Positions 20,977 through 32,378 of a stretch of DNA of 64,000 nt are shown here, in pieces. The stretch's first letter is position 1, and each line of letters starts with the position of its first letter. The notes beneath the pieces are model-generated. The model had not been told where the DNA came from and did no database searches. It worked only from the letters and a program-made list of their open reading frames with translations. Made by a program: the position numbers and the translations under genes. This stretch comes from Incurvaria masculella (lineage: Eukaryota > Arthropoda > Insecta > Lepidoptera > Incurvariidae): positions 19,344,001 through 19,408,000 of the forward strand of contig OX335655.1 of the NCBI GenBank assembly GCA_946894095.1. Reading direction: 5' to 3'.

Positions 20977-21790
20977 ACAATATTTTTTTAAAAAAAATAT
21001 TTTGAAACTCATCCTTATGACCCCATATAATTTTATTTTTTTAATTTATCATCATCATTTCTGAATTCAATTACATTACAAATCATATTCATATTACAGC
21101 CAAATACAACCGGGAAATGGTCAGACCAAAATACGTCATTTAATACTCTTACATCAGTAATCGTCACAAAAGCTGCTTTCGTTACTACGCAATGATCCAA
21201 CCATCGCGTCGTTCCATGTGCATCACTTAGGTATGTTAATGAATCCTTGTCTAAAAACTGTGAATCTGCACATATCCAGTCGCGTTTTTCACAGAAACAT
21301 GATAACTCACTCGCAAACAACTCGCCCGGGTGAGCATTATAATTACCGAGCATGTACACCGCTTGCACGGCAATACACTCGCACAGAGCTTCGAGGGTGC
21401 CAAGACACTCCGTGAACTCTGGCAGGTTCTCGTGCGAGTCCTTCGGCATATACACACTGCACACGAGAGCCTCACGATGAGCGCCCGCGCCGCCCCGTCA
21501 CCTCCGCCCCCGCAGCAGAGGTCGATGCGCACCGCTACGACGCGACGTTACGTCGACCCGCGCGACGTTGGGGAACACGGACTTCCGCCACAGCAGCGCC
21601 CACAGAAATCGGAAATCGGTTTAGTATATGCCGATTTCTGTGGCAGCGCCACTCCGCCATAGGGACGACCCTTGATGATGCCGGCAGTTTGTTTATAATG
21701 ATGTCATACCGTTTGCACAGCGACCTAACATGTTCAACGGATCGTTTTAGCGATCTACAGCTAAATGATACTAATTTAATTTTTTTTTAA
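20977..21790 (-). pseudogene. LINE-1 ORF2 APE-type endonuclease
   Basis: The open stretch 21033-21464 reads V-Y-M-P-K-D-S, L-G-N-Y-N-A-H (the GDxN-like block with D changed), R-W-L-D-H-C-V, and W-S-D-H-F-P-V (terminal SDH block), typical of CR1-like LINE endonucleases. Upstream, to about 21790, frameshifted pieces include G-R-P-Y-G-G-V-A. A 45-bp hairpin at 21599-21643 interrupts this part. Inactive. Confidence 0.8.
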
Positions 21791-21797
21791 TATCCAT

Positions 21798-22375
21798 TTT
21801 AGTCTTTTATTTGTCTGTTCTTGTGGGAATTCCGAACTTCCAAATATCTTCTGAAAGTCATATCACGGGGCCAAAGGTCGTCATCTAAAAATTGGTATAA
21901 TTTTGCAGTCGGAACTGTGTCTTTGTAGGCATTTATTTTACAGACTTTTGTGTCTATCTTCGTTACATGTTTTATGTAACCAGAGATTTCAGTTTCTGCG
22001 GTTTCGTTAGAAACTCTCGATTATTATAAAGAAGTGGTCCTTTCCACGGCTTTAAAATTGAACACCAGTGCTGGGTCAATGACAGCTTTGCCTCTCCTAT
22101 TTTAAAACTTTATTCTTGGTTTCTTATGGCTTGCCAATTTCCATTCGTACTCCTCACTATTATAGTTTTAAATATTTTTTTGTTGATTTCAACTCTGATC
22201 TGATGATGATCACTCTGTCAATATAATTTGTCTCGAGGCTTCGATTTCTTCTGTTGAGAATGAACAATGTCAACTTCGGTTAAAGTGTCAACTTTTTCTG
22301 TTACGAAGGTCAATTACTCGTTAATAATTATATTACACTTTGAACATTTTGCATTGGGTATTTTACATGACTTAT
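21798..22375 (-). pseudogene. LINE-1 ORF1 remnant
   Basis: Minus-strand translation gives a C-terminal domain with V-P-T-A-K-L-Y-Q-F-L-D-D-D-L-W-P-R and F-R-R-Y, resembling the terminal domain of insect LINE ORF1/FP-type proteins, and further upstream a C-x6-C-x2-C zinc-finger-like piece. Several stops. It lies directly upstream of the endonuclease, as expected for ORF1. Confidence 0.55.
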
Positions 22376-22700
22376 TGTATTGTATTGTTTATTCATCATC
22401 CATAGACAGTACACTGCACTCGAATTTGTCATATTTTAGCATTGGCCAGTTCAGCAAAACAAAACACAGCGAAGAAGAACTGGAAAGAAACTCCGCTGTT
22501 TTTTATTTCAACGTCCACTTAGTCTAAGTTTGCAAAAGTGTTTGTCAATTATTTTAACAAAAACATAGGTAAAACACTAAATTAACATGAATACACAAAA
22601 TTTACAATCCATGCTGTATGCAACAGGTCATGACAAATACCATTTTATTTGCAAAGACAATCCCCTCCAACTAATATGTTGCCAATTGGAGCAGGCCAGT
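22376..22700 (+). repeat. Dispersed repeat X, copy 2
   Basis: Collinear with 2086-2370 (blocks 'tgtttattcatcatcc', 'cgtccacttagtctaagttt', 'atgttgccaattggagca') and directly continued by repeat R1, indicating that X and R1 are parts of one larger element. Confidence 0.65.
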
Positions 22701-22830
22701 CCCCACAAACAGCACCCGTTCACGAGATCACGCCGGGCACAGCCATTACCTCTTTTATCTTATTTTAGGGAAACCATATTTTAGGGAAAGAGATAACCCG
22801 AGCCAAGCGTCGCCGTAAGCAAGGACCTTT
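22690..22830 (+). repeat. Dispersed repeat R1, copy 2
   Basis: Same block as 530-665, interrupted at its 3' end by the TTAA-flanked element at 22831. Confidence 0.65.
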
Positions 22831-23385
22831 AAGGTGGCCCATCCCGCTCATCTCCCCATACAAAAGGGGAAAGAAGATCACGCCCATATTTCTTGTCAGA
22901 GATCCAAAATTTTGCTCAAAATAGCTTTATTTGATCGAACTAGATGTCTGATGACCATTGGCATTGTAATATTGTTTTTGGTTTCTAAGTTATAAGGTCC
23001 GAAAGTTTGCATTTTTCGCGCGTTTTATACAATAACTTTGGAGGTGGATTACGCAATGATAAAGTAAAAACATCTTAAAAAGATTAGTCCTCAGACATCA
23101 AATCAAGAATCAAGATTTATAATCTATTTGGTTTTTGTTCAATTTTTTACTACAGCGGTCGTGGTTTACTTTTAGCTATAAGTCGTTTTTAAATTATAAA
23201 TTTTCGTAAATCTTACTAAATCATACACTATGCACATTGTGTTTTTTGTGGACATGTTGCATCTTCCTCATCACGGAGCCTGTCTTATTCTTTAAAACAA
23301 AGAAGGTCCCAGAGCGCAACAGCACGGTTTTGTACCGTGCCTGCGAATGAGTTAGGCCCGCCGGGTTGGGCCACCTTAAACGATG
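22831..23385. mobile_element. Non-autonomous TIR element with TTAA ends
   Basis: Begins TTAAGGTGGCCCA and ends TGGGCCACCTTAA; the tips are inverted complements. About 555 bp, no coding frame. TTAA is the duplication used by piggyBac and Kolobok elements; which superfamily cannot be decided here. It interrupts repeat R1. Confidence 0.65.
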
Positions 23386-24010
23386 CACTGCTCCAGTGGC
23401 AGCTCAACACTGTGAAACACTTGCACATTAGGTTTTAATACTATAAGTTTTGTCATAAACTACTACAGTCAGCTGATCACATAATTACATATCCCTTTAA
23501 ATGCTACCACCTACAGAAAATTAAGAGTGTAATGGTTTGAGAGCAGCCCTATCAATAAAGTATTAATAATGAGATTTTGACCAATACCGAGAAACTAATA
23601 ATGCTTAACTAAAATAAAATTCTATCTCGGACGGTTCCCGAGTTAGCGCTACCCGCTCGAGTTACGTGCCGGCGTCCGCATCATAGTGCCGAGCGCGCGA
23701 AACTGATGTGTTCCAAGGTTTGGTTTCCAAGGATATTAGTTGTAAAATTTAATTAGAAGAGCTCTGATTTATTATTTCCTTGAAAACCGTTACAAATAGA
23801 TGCCAAGTCAACGCTGCGAAGATAAAAAACAAAGAAATGAATCAAGAAGAAAAGGAAAGAAAGAAAGAATCGACCCAGAAATTATGGTCAGGTTTTTTGA
23901 AAGGACCTTTTATAATATGTGTTTGTGTTTCCGAATAAATAAAATAAAAGAGGCCCTAAAAATATGTTGTAGTTCATGTATACTTATAATAGTAAAACTG
24001 AAGAGTTTGT
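23386..24010. other. Nothing recognised
   Basis: A GC-rich patch at 23625-23705 and a purine-rich open frame near 23800; no homology recognised. Confidence 0.4.
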
Positions 24011-24314
24011 TTTTAGGGTTCCGTACCCAAATGGTGAAAACGGAACCCTATTACTAAGCCTCCGCTGTCCGTCCGTCCGTCCGTCCTTCCGTCTGTCACA
24101 GGGCTGTATCTCATGAACCGTTATAGGTAGGCAGCTGAAATTTTCACAGAGTGTGTATTTATTTTGCCGCTATAACAACAAATAGGTAAAATTAAAAAAA
24201 ATATATTATTAAAGGGCGATCCTATACACAAAACGTGATTTTTTGTGTTAAATCTTGTACGATGGTACGGAACCCTTCGTGGGCGAGTCCGGCTCGCACT
24301 TGGCCGGTTTTTTG
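24011..24314 (+). repeat. Lepidopteran (CCGT)n interspersed repeat, copy 1
   Basis: Starts 'agggttccgtaccc', contains a CCGT microsatellite and 'tgtcacagggctgtatctca', and ends 'cgcacttggccggtttttt'. Family seen ten or more times in this window in both orientations. Non-coding; generally regarded as a SINE-like non-autonomous repeat. Confidence 0.85.
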
Positions 24315-24660
24315 TTTGAACGCACTAATCTCTACCATTTAGAACAGTGGTTCTTAACCGGTGGTCCGCGGACTGCTGGTGGTCCCTGGAAGCACCTAAA
24401 GTGGTCCGCGAAGCCATCAAAAAAAGATTAAATAAGTGACGATGTGACGGAGGTTCGTAAAAAGCGCAGAAAAAAACAAATATCGCATTAAAATAATATG
24501 GGTATTTATCTCTGGATAGAAAAAATGTTAGCAAACAAAATGCACGAAGAGACGGCCGAGTTAATCAATGTTCAAACACGTCACTTTTAGTGAACCGCAT
24601 GGAGTTCCTTCCATACTGTCCACACAAAGCGGCGTGTTTAATCGTACGTTGACGTTGATT

Positions 24661-24957
24661 TTGATTTTTAGGGTTCCAAAGGGTGCAAACGGAACCCTAT
24701 TACTAAGCCTCCGCTTTCCGTCCGTCCGTCCGTCCGTCCGTCCGTCTGTCACAGGGCTGTATCTCAGTAACCGTAACAGATAGATAGCTGAATTTTTCAC
24801 AGAGTGTGTATTTATTTTGCCGCTACAACAACAAATAGGTAAGATTTAAAAAATATTAAAATTAAAGGGGGCCCCCATACAAAAAACGTGATTTTTTTGT
24901 ATTAATTATTTTACGATGGTACGGAACCCTTCGTGGGCGAGTCCGACTCGCCCTTGT
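24661..24957 (+). repeat. (CCGT)n interspersed repeat, copy 2
   Basis: Full-length family member inside duplication unit 1; its end reads 'cgactcgccctt' without the terminal ggccggttttt. Confidence 0.85.
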
Positions 24958-25464
24958 TTGCCCTTTCATGCACTCGGCCCTGAGGGTCTCTTCCACCAAG
25001 CACTGATTAGCTTATTCTTTACATTAGAGGGCTTTTCTTGCCATCCCGTAAACGAAACCAGCACAAGATAATCATCACTATAGTATTAAAGTCCCCTTAA
25101 GTGTCATTTAAAATGAATCAGCATTTGGTGAAAACCAGGCTTAGGGCCTTTTTCAGCTATTGATTAGCTTAATGCAATCAAACCAGTACAAGATAATCAT
25201 CACTTACCTAATAAAGGCCCTTTAAGTGTTGATTAAAATAAATCAGCAATTGGTGAAAACCAGGCTTACTTATGCAGTTGGTGGTCCATGGCAAGACAAA
25301 CAATTTGTCAAATGGTCCGTCATCACTATTGACTAAGCCCCGGTTGCACGAAGAGACGGCTGAGTTGATCAATGTTCAAACACGTCACTTTTAGTGAACC
25401 GCATGGAGTTCCTTCCATACTGTCCACACAAAGCGGCGTGTTTAATCGTACGTTGACGTTGATT

Positions 25465-25761
25465 TTGATTTTTAGGGTTCCAAAGGGTGCAAACGGAACC
25501 CTATTACTAAGCCTCCGCTTTCCGTCCGTCCGTCCGTCCGTCCGTCCGTCTGTCACAGGGCTGTATCTCAGTAACCGTAACAGATAGATAGCTGAATTTT
25601 TCACAGAGTGTGTATTTATTTTGCCGCTACAACAACAAATAGGTAAGATTTAAAAAATATTAAAATTAAAGGGGGCCCCCATACAAAAAACGTGATTTTT
25701 TTGTATTAATTATTTTACGATGGTACGGAACCCTTCGTGGGCGAGTCCGACTCGCCCTTGT
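25465..25761 (+). repeat. (CCGT)n interspersed repeat, copy 3
   Basis: Identical twin of 24661-24957 at 804 bp distance; a product of the tandem duplication, not an independent insertion. Confidence 0.85.
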
Positions 25762-26561
25762 TTGCCCTTTCATGCACTCGGCCCTGAGGGTCTCTTCCAC
25801 CAAGCACTGATTAGCTTATTCTTTACATTAGAGGGCTTTTCTTGCCATCCCGTAAACGAAACCAGCACAAGATAATCATCACTATAGTATTAAAGTCCCC
25901 TTAAGTGTCATTTAAAATGAATCAGCATTTGGTGAAAACCAGGCTTAGGGCCTTTTTCAGCTATTGATTAGCTTAATGCAATCAAACCAGTACAAGATAA
26001 TCATCACTTACCTAATAAAGGCCCTTTAAGTGTTGATTAAAATAAATCAGCAATTGGTGAAAACCAGGCTTACTTATGCAGTTGGTGGTCCATGGCAAGA
26101 CAAACAATTTGTCAAATGGTCCGTCATCACTATTGACTAAGCCCCGGTTGCACGAAGAGACGGCTGAGTTGATCAATGTTCAAACACGTCACTTTTAGTG
26201 AACCGCATGGAGTTCCTTCCATAGTGTCTATAGAAAGTGACCTGTTTGATCATACTTTGACGATGATTTTGATTTTTTGTGCTTTCGTGCACTCGGCCCT
26301 AAGAGGTTCAGAACCACTGATTTCGAACAAGCAGTCGAATTTGATAGCCCAATTCGAACCTTCGGAGCCAAGCAAAAAAAAAACCAGAATTATTTCTTCG
26401 AAAGCGAAAACGAAGTAATAGCGCGGGTGGGCGATGAGACGCGGTGGGCGGGGGCAGACAGCGAGCATTGATGCAAAGAAGTGGCGATGGAAATTCGACG
26501 AGTTACTTGGTGGCAAAATCACGCAACATCAATTGTGCATTGCACTAAATAGCGTCGCACT

Positions 26562-26700
26562 AAGCCCCGATTGCACGAAGAGAGGGCTGAGTTAATCAAT
26601 GTCAATGTCACGTCACTTTTAGTGGATCCCACGGAGTTCCTACCATACTATCCATAAAAAGTGACATCTTTATTCACACGTCGACGTTGATTTTGATTTT
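26562..26700 (+). repeat. Hairpin MITE family M, diverged copy
   Basis: 'taagccccgattgcacgaagag...gagttaatcaatgt...cacgtcacttttagtg' as in the other family-M copies. Confidence 0.65.
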
Positions 26701-28079
26701 TGGTCGTTTCCAAGATAGCGTTCTTACGTGTTCTTACGTGTCGTCGGAACTGGAGAAATCAGTAGTAAGCGAATTCGTAAGCGAAGGCACTCACTCGCCG
26801 GCGCTGTAGTGTGTAAAAGTGGCTCGATCGAGTTTCAGTTGCCTACTCCCGTCTTTCCATGCTCGCTGGGGGCCGAGGGTGCATTTTACCTGGCTCCGGC
26901 TCCGCTGGGGGTCCATTCAGGGCATGAGTGAGTTCGAATTCGTCACCAAATATCAACTCACTTTTTTAAATTAAGGTAAAAATCTGGTATGTCCCGTAAA
27001 TACGTTGGAAGTATAAATAACGGTTCCGTTATTTAAATAATAATATATTTCCCAGCTATTTTTAGGTTAACTCACTCCCGAACTCGAACTCACTTTTGCC
27101 CTGAATGGCCCCCCAGGTGATTGTCCATAACGAAATTGACCCGAGCTGAGCGATCGGTTTAGCGTAAACGCCAATTTAGGTGACAACTGTCACTAGGGGC
27201 TCAGGATGCGTATAGTTCGTTTGTGTTAAGTTCCTGAAACGTATGGAAACAGAACATGAAAAAAAGAACCTTGTATATTTTCAGCAAACGTTCTACCAAT
27301 ACAGTAAACAAAAATATTTTAGAAAATGATATTTTTTGCATAGAAAAAAACGCTGAAGTCAGGTCTCAAACGTATTCTTTTTCAAGTTTGCTGATGATAT
27401 TGACAGTAACCGATATTGATTTAAACATAATTTTAAAGAACGTAACATTATGTACCAATTTAGTGAAGGTTATGTTCAACTTTTTGCAATTTTTTTAACG
27501 AAACAATTAAAAAACCGTTTCACGCGTTATGCGGGTTGGTCACATTTAGAAATATGTATTGCTCTAAGCGAGACGTCGGGCTCTGGCTATCTTGTATCAA
27601 TCGCACAATTAATCTTGTCTTTAAATTCAGTCATCAGTCAATAGCTTAAGTCTGAGATTTGTATGAAATGGATCTTGATATATTTATTTTAAAAAAAAAT
27701 TACGTAAACATGCATAAATTTTTAGGAATTTGGATTTACCCACATACATAACACACGACAACAATTTCACACACCCATTCACACAAACACACACACCCTC
27801 ACACACCCTCTCACACACCCTTCCACATACGCACACACACACGCCCTAATACACCCTCTTTCTCTCCATATCTTTGCGATCAATAGTTTCATTTATATTT
27901 GTGAAAACTTGTTAGGCTTATTTTTTTATTTCTAGTGTATTTTGTGTAACTTGTTTTTTAGCTGTAAGTTTTCCTTTTAATAAATAAATAAATATATAAA
28001 TAAATAAATTGCAAAAATTGGTCGAAAATGTTTAGGTATAAGGATGCTCTTAAGTTCGTATGGCAAGCTGAGGACTCAC
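26701..28079. other. Intergenic/intronic, CA-rich microsatellite
   Basis: Contains a diverged (CA)n tract at 27750-27845. A block near 26715-26790 recurs at 60040-60120, and 'gcgtaaacgccaatttagg' near 27170 recurs at 41755, so small dispersed repeats are present. Below AGPS exon 2 this is presumably AGPS intron 2. Confidence 0.5.
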
Positions 28080-28166
28080 CGATTTCCCGTGAAGGTGGCG
28101 GTCCCATCCTGGATGCTGAAGGTGGAGTCCTTGTAGCCCCAGCCGTACCACTTCAGCAGGTCCTGT
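28080..28166 (-). CDS. AGPS: AGPS exon 2 (alkyldihydroxyacetone-phosphate synthase)
   Basis: 87-bp exon with acceptor ttctctgttcgcag at its upstream edge and donor GTGAGT directly below 28080. It codes for QDLLKWYGWGYKDS followed by F-S-I-Q-D-G-T-A-T-F-T-G-N-R, matching the conserved start of the mature AGPS protein (human has R-R-R-Q-E-V-M-K-W-N-G-W-G-Y-N-D-S-K-F at this place). AGPS is the FAD-dependent peroxisomal enzyme that exchanges the acyl group of acyl-DHAP for a fatty alcohol to make ether lipids. Phase fits exon 1 exactly. The remaining exons (FAD-binding and catalytic domains) are not found in the window. Confidence 0.85.
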
Positions 28167-28827
28167 CTGCGAACAGAGAATCGCTTGCGTCATCACTCCT
28201 ATAACATATGGACGATCTTGCGCAAACATGGCCGATGCAACGATTTCGTGTAAAATTTGAACGCCGGGTGTGAACAGGCAAGTAGTGGTGCTCAAATCTG
28301 ACGTTTACCTGCATTTCGTGCCATGTTGACTGGAACATTTCAGTTCACTTGACCGTATAACACGTCGTTTGACAGTTTAAAATGCAACTATTATTTACTT
28401 ACTTGCCTGTTCGCCTGGCCCACAAACGATTCAAAACGTGAAAAACCATGGATTGAAACACTGATCAAAGAAAAGAGATTTGTTATGTAGCGCGCCAGCT
28501 ACGAGACCCGCTGTCTCCATTTTTGCTACGACCACAAACCCAGCCTATACGTACATGCCGCACGCACACGCCCTCGCAAACGTATTGGACGATTTCCATT
28601 GGTGGAAACTGGCTCGCCTAACGTTATCCTTCGTCACTCATTGGCTGCGGAACACAAGTTTAATTTTACGTTTACGCTAGAGATTGACAAACTTTAATCG
28701 ACATCGATAGGTGTATCGACATTATAATGGTGAATGTCTGAATGTTTGCTTTTTAGCTACTTATATTCAATTATTATGGTACTTTTCAGAAATCTTTTGC
28801 TATTATTTAAATATATTATATTTGTAA
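28167..28827 (-). other. AGPS intron 1, 3' part
   Basis: No other exon seen; short open frames only. Confidence 0.5.
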
Positions 28828-29106
28828 TTAGACGGTTGCCAACGGGCGCCAACGGAACCCTATTACTAAGCCTCCGATGTCGCTCCGTCCATCCGTCCGT
28901 CACAGCGCTGTGTCTCATTAACCATAATAGGTAGGCAGCTGAAAATTTCACAGAGTGTGTATTTATTTTGCCGCTATAACAACAAATAGTTAAAATTTAA
29001 AAATAATAAAAATGAAAGGGCGCACCCATACAAAAAACGTGATTGTTTTGTATTAAATCTTGTTGTCTACCGTGTGCGAGTCCGACTCGCACTTGGACGA
29101 TTTTTG
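28828..29106 (+). repeat. (CCGT)n interspersed repeat, diverged copy 4
   Basis: Shows the 'ggaaccctattactaagcct', 'cacagagtgtgtatttattt' and 'gcgagtccgactcgcacttgg' landmarks; start and end are worn. Confidence 0.75.
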
Positions 29107-29242
29107 TTACTATTTCAAAAACGTGAAACTTTTAAATGTTTTTATGTTTTTATTAGAAAATTAATGTTTTGAGAATCGCTCATAGTTTGGATTTCAAACG
29201 AAAAGAATCGTATAGCCTTTAACTATATTTCTAATACTATCG

Positions 29243-29540
29243 TTTTAGGGTTCCGTACCCAAAGGGTGAAAACGGAACCCTATTACTAAGCCTCCGCTGT
29301 CCGTCCGACCGTCCGTCCGTCTGTCACAGGGCTGTATCTCATGAACAGTAACAGGTAGGAAGCTGAATTTTTCACAGATTATGTATTTATTTTGCCGCTA
29401 TAGCAACAAATAGGTAACATTATAAAATGATAATAATGAAAGGGGGGCATACAAAAAACGTGTTTTATTTTTAAATCTTGTGCGATGGTACGGAACCCTT
29501 CGTGTGTGAGTCCGACTCGCACTTGGCCGGTTTTTTTTTT
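29243..29540 (+). repeat. (CCGT)n interspersed repeat, copy 5
   Basis: Full-length: 'agggttccgtacccaaaggg' to 'cgcacttggccggttttttt'. Confidence 0.85.
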
Positions 29541-31124
29541 CAATTAACTATTTCACAGCGCAGAAATTCCCAACGGGGCTTGATGTGCCTATAATCGTGC
29601 AGTCAACGTTTGCGAATGTTCCACGTGAAGTGAGCTAGAGCCGATCCGGACGACCTTCAGTCCTGTCCTCAATGAACTGTTGGCCTGGATGAAATATAAA
29701 TTAACTGACCTCCGCTACTTCCAATCAATAGCACTATTTCTCGTAAGATGTTTGTTTTTAATAATTACTTTCAGTATGTAAAATTTAAACTACAAACAAC
29801 ACCGCGCCTCTCTCCACCTCTTGTTGCATATGGCGTTATATCCCTTGCGTTTCCCATAACGATCCTGCAGAGAAAATCAATATAAAATGTCCTCTTTACT
29901 CCAGCCAGGGGATCGGCCCTTATTCCAAGATGGCAAGATACCGTTTAAACTTTGGTTGACTATACGTTATAAAAACACCTATAATCGGTTGTTGTAAAAT
30001 CCTAGAAAACTGTCAAGCTGTCGGGGAACCTCAACGGGACCTTACAACCCGACACATACATTTTCGACTAATAACATATTGACTGAGGGTGGAGTGCACA
30101 ATCTCTGGTTAGTAGGTGTTATAACGTCGATGGTGTTATACTTATGGTTATTATATATTTCTCTTCTTTCTTCTTCAGGCGAAAAATAAAGACGGATATA
30201 TTTGAATTTTAAAATTATCACTGACCAGAGCTAATTAAGTAAGTATTCGATATTAATGTTTGCATGTGTTCGTCTAGTGTAATTTGTCGCGATCAAAATT
30301 AATCATGAAATCCCGAATTCAAATTCGTTATCGAAAGCTTTGCATGTTTGGATGCTAAGGCTCCAGTTACATGTACGATGTCTCCACGGTCTTACAGAAC
30401 ATTTGATTTATTTTTAAAACAACTTAATCAATTACTTTGTTTGGAAAGTTTGTTTAATTTCGAGGATATTCAGATAATAGTTATTAAACACATTTGTTTA
30501 TTTTAATCTCAATAATAGTTTCCATTTGATGTGTTACTGGCCGTTGCAACACCTCGCATAAATATGAATTTAGTTATACCTAGTACATATCCGTATCAAG
30601 GTTATCTTCGGATTTCTTTTCGTTATCATTCAATGACGAATCCAAGAGTGTGACGAATAAACGAATACGTTTCTTCCGTATATCAAAATATATCGTTTAC
30701 TCTCTTTACTTTATTCACTTTACTGTATACATATAAATAACATTATCAATACAATGCATTGTTTGCGACGCATCTGTCTTCTCTGCCCACCCCTCCGGGA
30801 GACGGCATGATGGTACGATTGTGTCCGTACATGCATGTACGCAAGAATCATGAATGATTTACACAAAGTGTTTGCGATGCCTCTGTCGTATCTGCCATGG
30901 AGGGCTTATACCATACAATTACCGTCATGATATTAGCCCAATCGCACACTCATCCCAATCAGACACTGCCTAAAGAATTCGAAAGAGACCGAAACAGGTG
31001 AAAATCAGGGCTATGTGACGGATGCATCAGCACCTCCCAGCCAAACCGTCTTAATTTTCTGAGTGGCTAATGTGTGTGGTCAAAGAATATCTAATAAATT
31101 GATGTGGTCTAGCATTATCGTGAT
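29541..31124. other. AGPS intron 1, nothing recognised
   Basis: AT-rich; a small minus-strand fragment of the 5S-SINE body is visible at about 30920-30950 ('catgatattagccca'). No exon or structured repeat otherwise. Confidence 0.45.
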
Positions 31125-31424
31125 GAAAAACCGGCCAAGTGCGAGTCGGACTCGCACACACCGGTTGGTACAAATCTTGTACCATCGTAAAAGATTTAAC
31201 ACAAAACAATCACGTTATTTGAATGGGGGCCCACTTTAATTTCTATTATTTTTTTATTTTACCTATTTGTTGTAATAAATACACACTCTGTGAAAATTTC
31301 AGCTGCCTACCTCATGAGATACAGCCCTGTGACAGACGGACGGACGGACTAATGGACGGACGGACGGACAGGGGAGGCTTAGTAATAGGGTTCCGTTGCC
31401 CCCCTTCTGGTACGGAACCCACCC
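31125..31424 (-). repeat. (CCGT)n interspersed repeat, copy 6
   Basis: Reverse orientation: 'aaaaccggccaagtgcgagt' to 'ttctggtacggaaccc', with a degenerate GGAC/GGACGG tract. Confidence 0.8.
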
Positions 31425-31854
31425 ACACCCATCTCTGTCGCAAATTATTTGATGTGCATATAGTGAGATCGTTTCCGCGAATTTAGATTTGGCCGCGTCT
31501 TATCGTGCGTATGTACTGAGGCCCTCGGCTGAGTTGTCAACACATTGTCCTCAGCTCCGAAGCCTTCTCGGAAATCTCGTGGGTTGCGCGATCGCCTTCA
31601 TGTACCTTCGGTTAATGTTTGGTCAACGTTGGAGCAAGGACGAGGCGAATAGGTGTGAACTATTCGGTAGGGAAGTTGCGATTTGTGTGCGCAGGTAGGC
31701 TCAATATAAGTTGTTGGGTTAACGCATTAAGTACCTACCTACTTATTTAAATTTGACTATACACTTTGTCAATAAGTGAATAACCAGTATCAATGTTTGG
31801 ATGTCTTCTTAGGGGTCTGTCGCTAAAGTTGTGTGGAGTCATCCTTATTATTCC
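31425..31854. other. AGPS intron 1, nothing recognised
   Basis: No repeat family or coding signal identified. Confidence 0.4.
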
Positions 31855-31915
31855 GGGAGGTCACGACATTTTTGGTCACGATAAGGTAAATGGCTGAATT
31901 TGGGTTCACATGTTA

Positions 31916-32347
31916 GACACCAACCCTCTGATGCTACATATGTCGGTATGCCTGTGCCAAGTGGTTGCGTTATCTAGATTGGCTATTTAAAATTTATGTT
32001 GGTATGTACCTACTGATGAATATACTGATTGTTTAGAAACATTGATACCTATTAATTATACAATAATAACCAGTCGGTTGTTTTATGAAATACTTAAATA
32101 TACGATTTAGTTTGCAGTATAACGCAAACTAAATCGCCTATAACTACGAAGTGCAACCAAAGCTTTGTTCAGTTTTGGTATTACTAAGCAAGTATGTACT
32201 GATACTTTCATGCTTCGTTTTTTGCAGCCATTTACCTTATCATATATATTTTTTGTCACCATAACTACTTTTTCAGGCGCCTTATCTAGGTAACGCAACC
32301 ACTTGGCACAGGCAGACCGACACATTTAGCTTCAGAGGGTTGGTCTT
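31916..32347. mobile_element. Hairpin element C with TTA duplication, inside TIR of B
   Basis: 432 bp flanked by TTA on each side (31913-31915, 32348-32350). Inverted tips GACACCAACCCTCTGA / TCAGAGGGTTGGTCTT, with ~65-bp arms sharing 'tgccaagtggttgcgtta'. Removing it rejoins the TIR of element B to match its right partner. TTA duplications are typical of PIF/Harbinger elements (inference). A second hairpin with perfect 13-bp arms sits inside (about 32103-32136). Confidence 0.72.
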
Positions 32348-32378
32348 TTAGTACGAGAGCGGACCGTCTTCAACCCTA

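Larger units (their letters stand above)
3746..22375 (-). mobile_element. LINE-1: CR1/Jockey-group non-LTR retrotransposon, host of the nest
   Basis: The 3' end on the minus strand is a short (ATT)n tail at about 3746-3775. Reading upwards come the RT and C-terminal region (3854-5757), a 15-kb LTR-element insertion with 4-bp TSD (5758-20976), the APE endonuclease (20977-21790), and ORF1 remnants (21798-22375). Order and orientation are those of one LINE split by the later insertion. Removing the LTR element brings EN, linker and RT together, with a 2-base slip at the junction and frameshifts elsewhere. Clade placement (CR1/Rex1/Kiri-like) is inferred from RT motif style only. Confidence 0.75.
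24541..26222 (+). repeat. 804-bp tandem duplication (2 units + start of a third)
   Basis: Identical landmarks recur at exactly 804-bp spacing, e.g. 24568, 25372 and 26176. Unit = family-M MITE arm, a (CCGT)n repeat copy, then spacer. Units 1 and 2 look identical after the first ~25 bases; unit 3 ends at about 26222. Junctions fall in MITE sequence, pointing to unequal crossing-over between two MITE arms. Confidence 0.88.

Noticed and set aside
1..28079. Further AGPS exons
   Set aside because: Looked for the segment that should follow T-G-N-R on the minus strand; no splice-bounded match recognised, so none reported.
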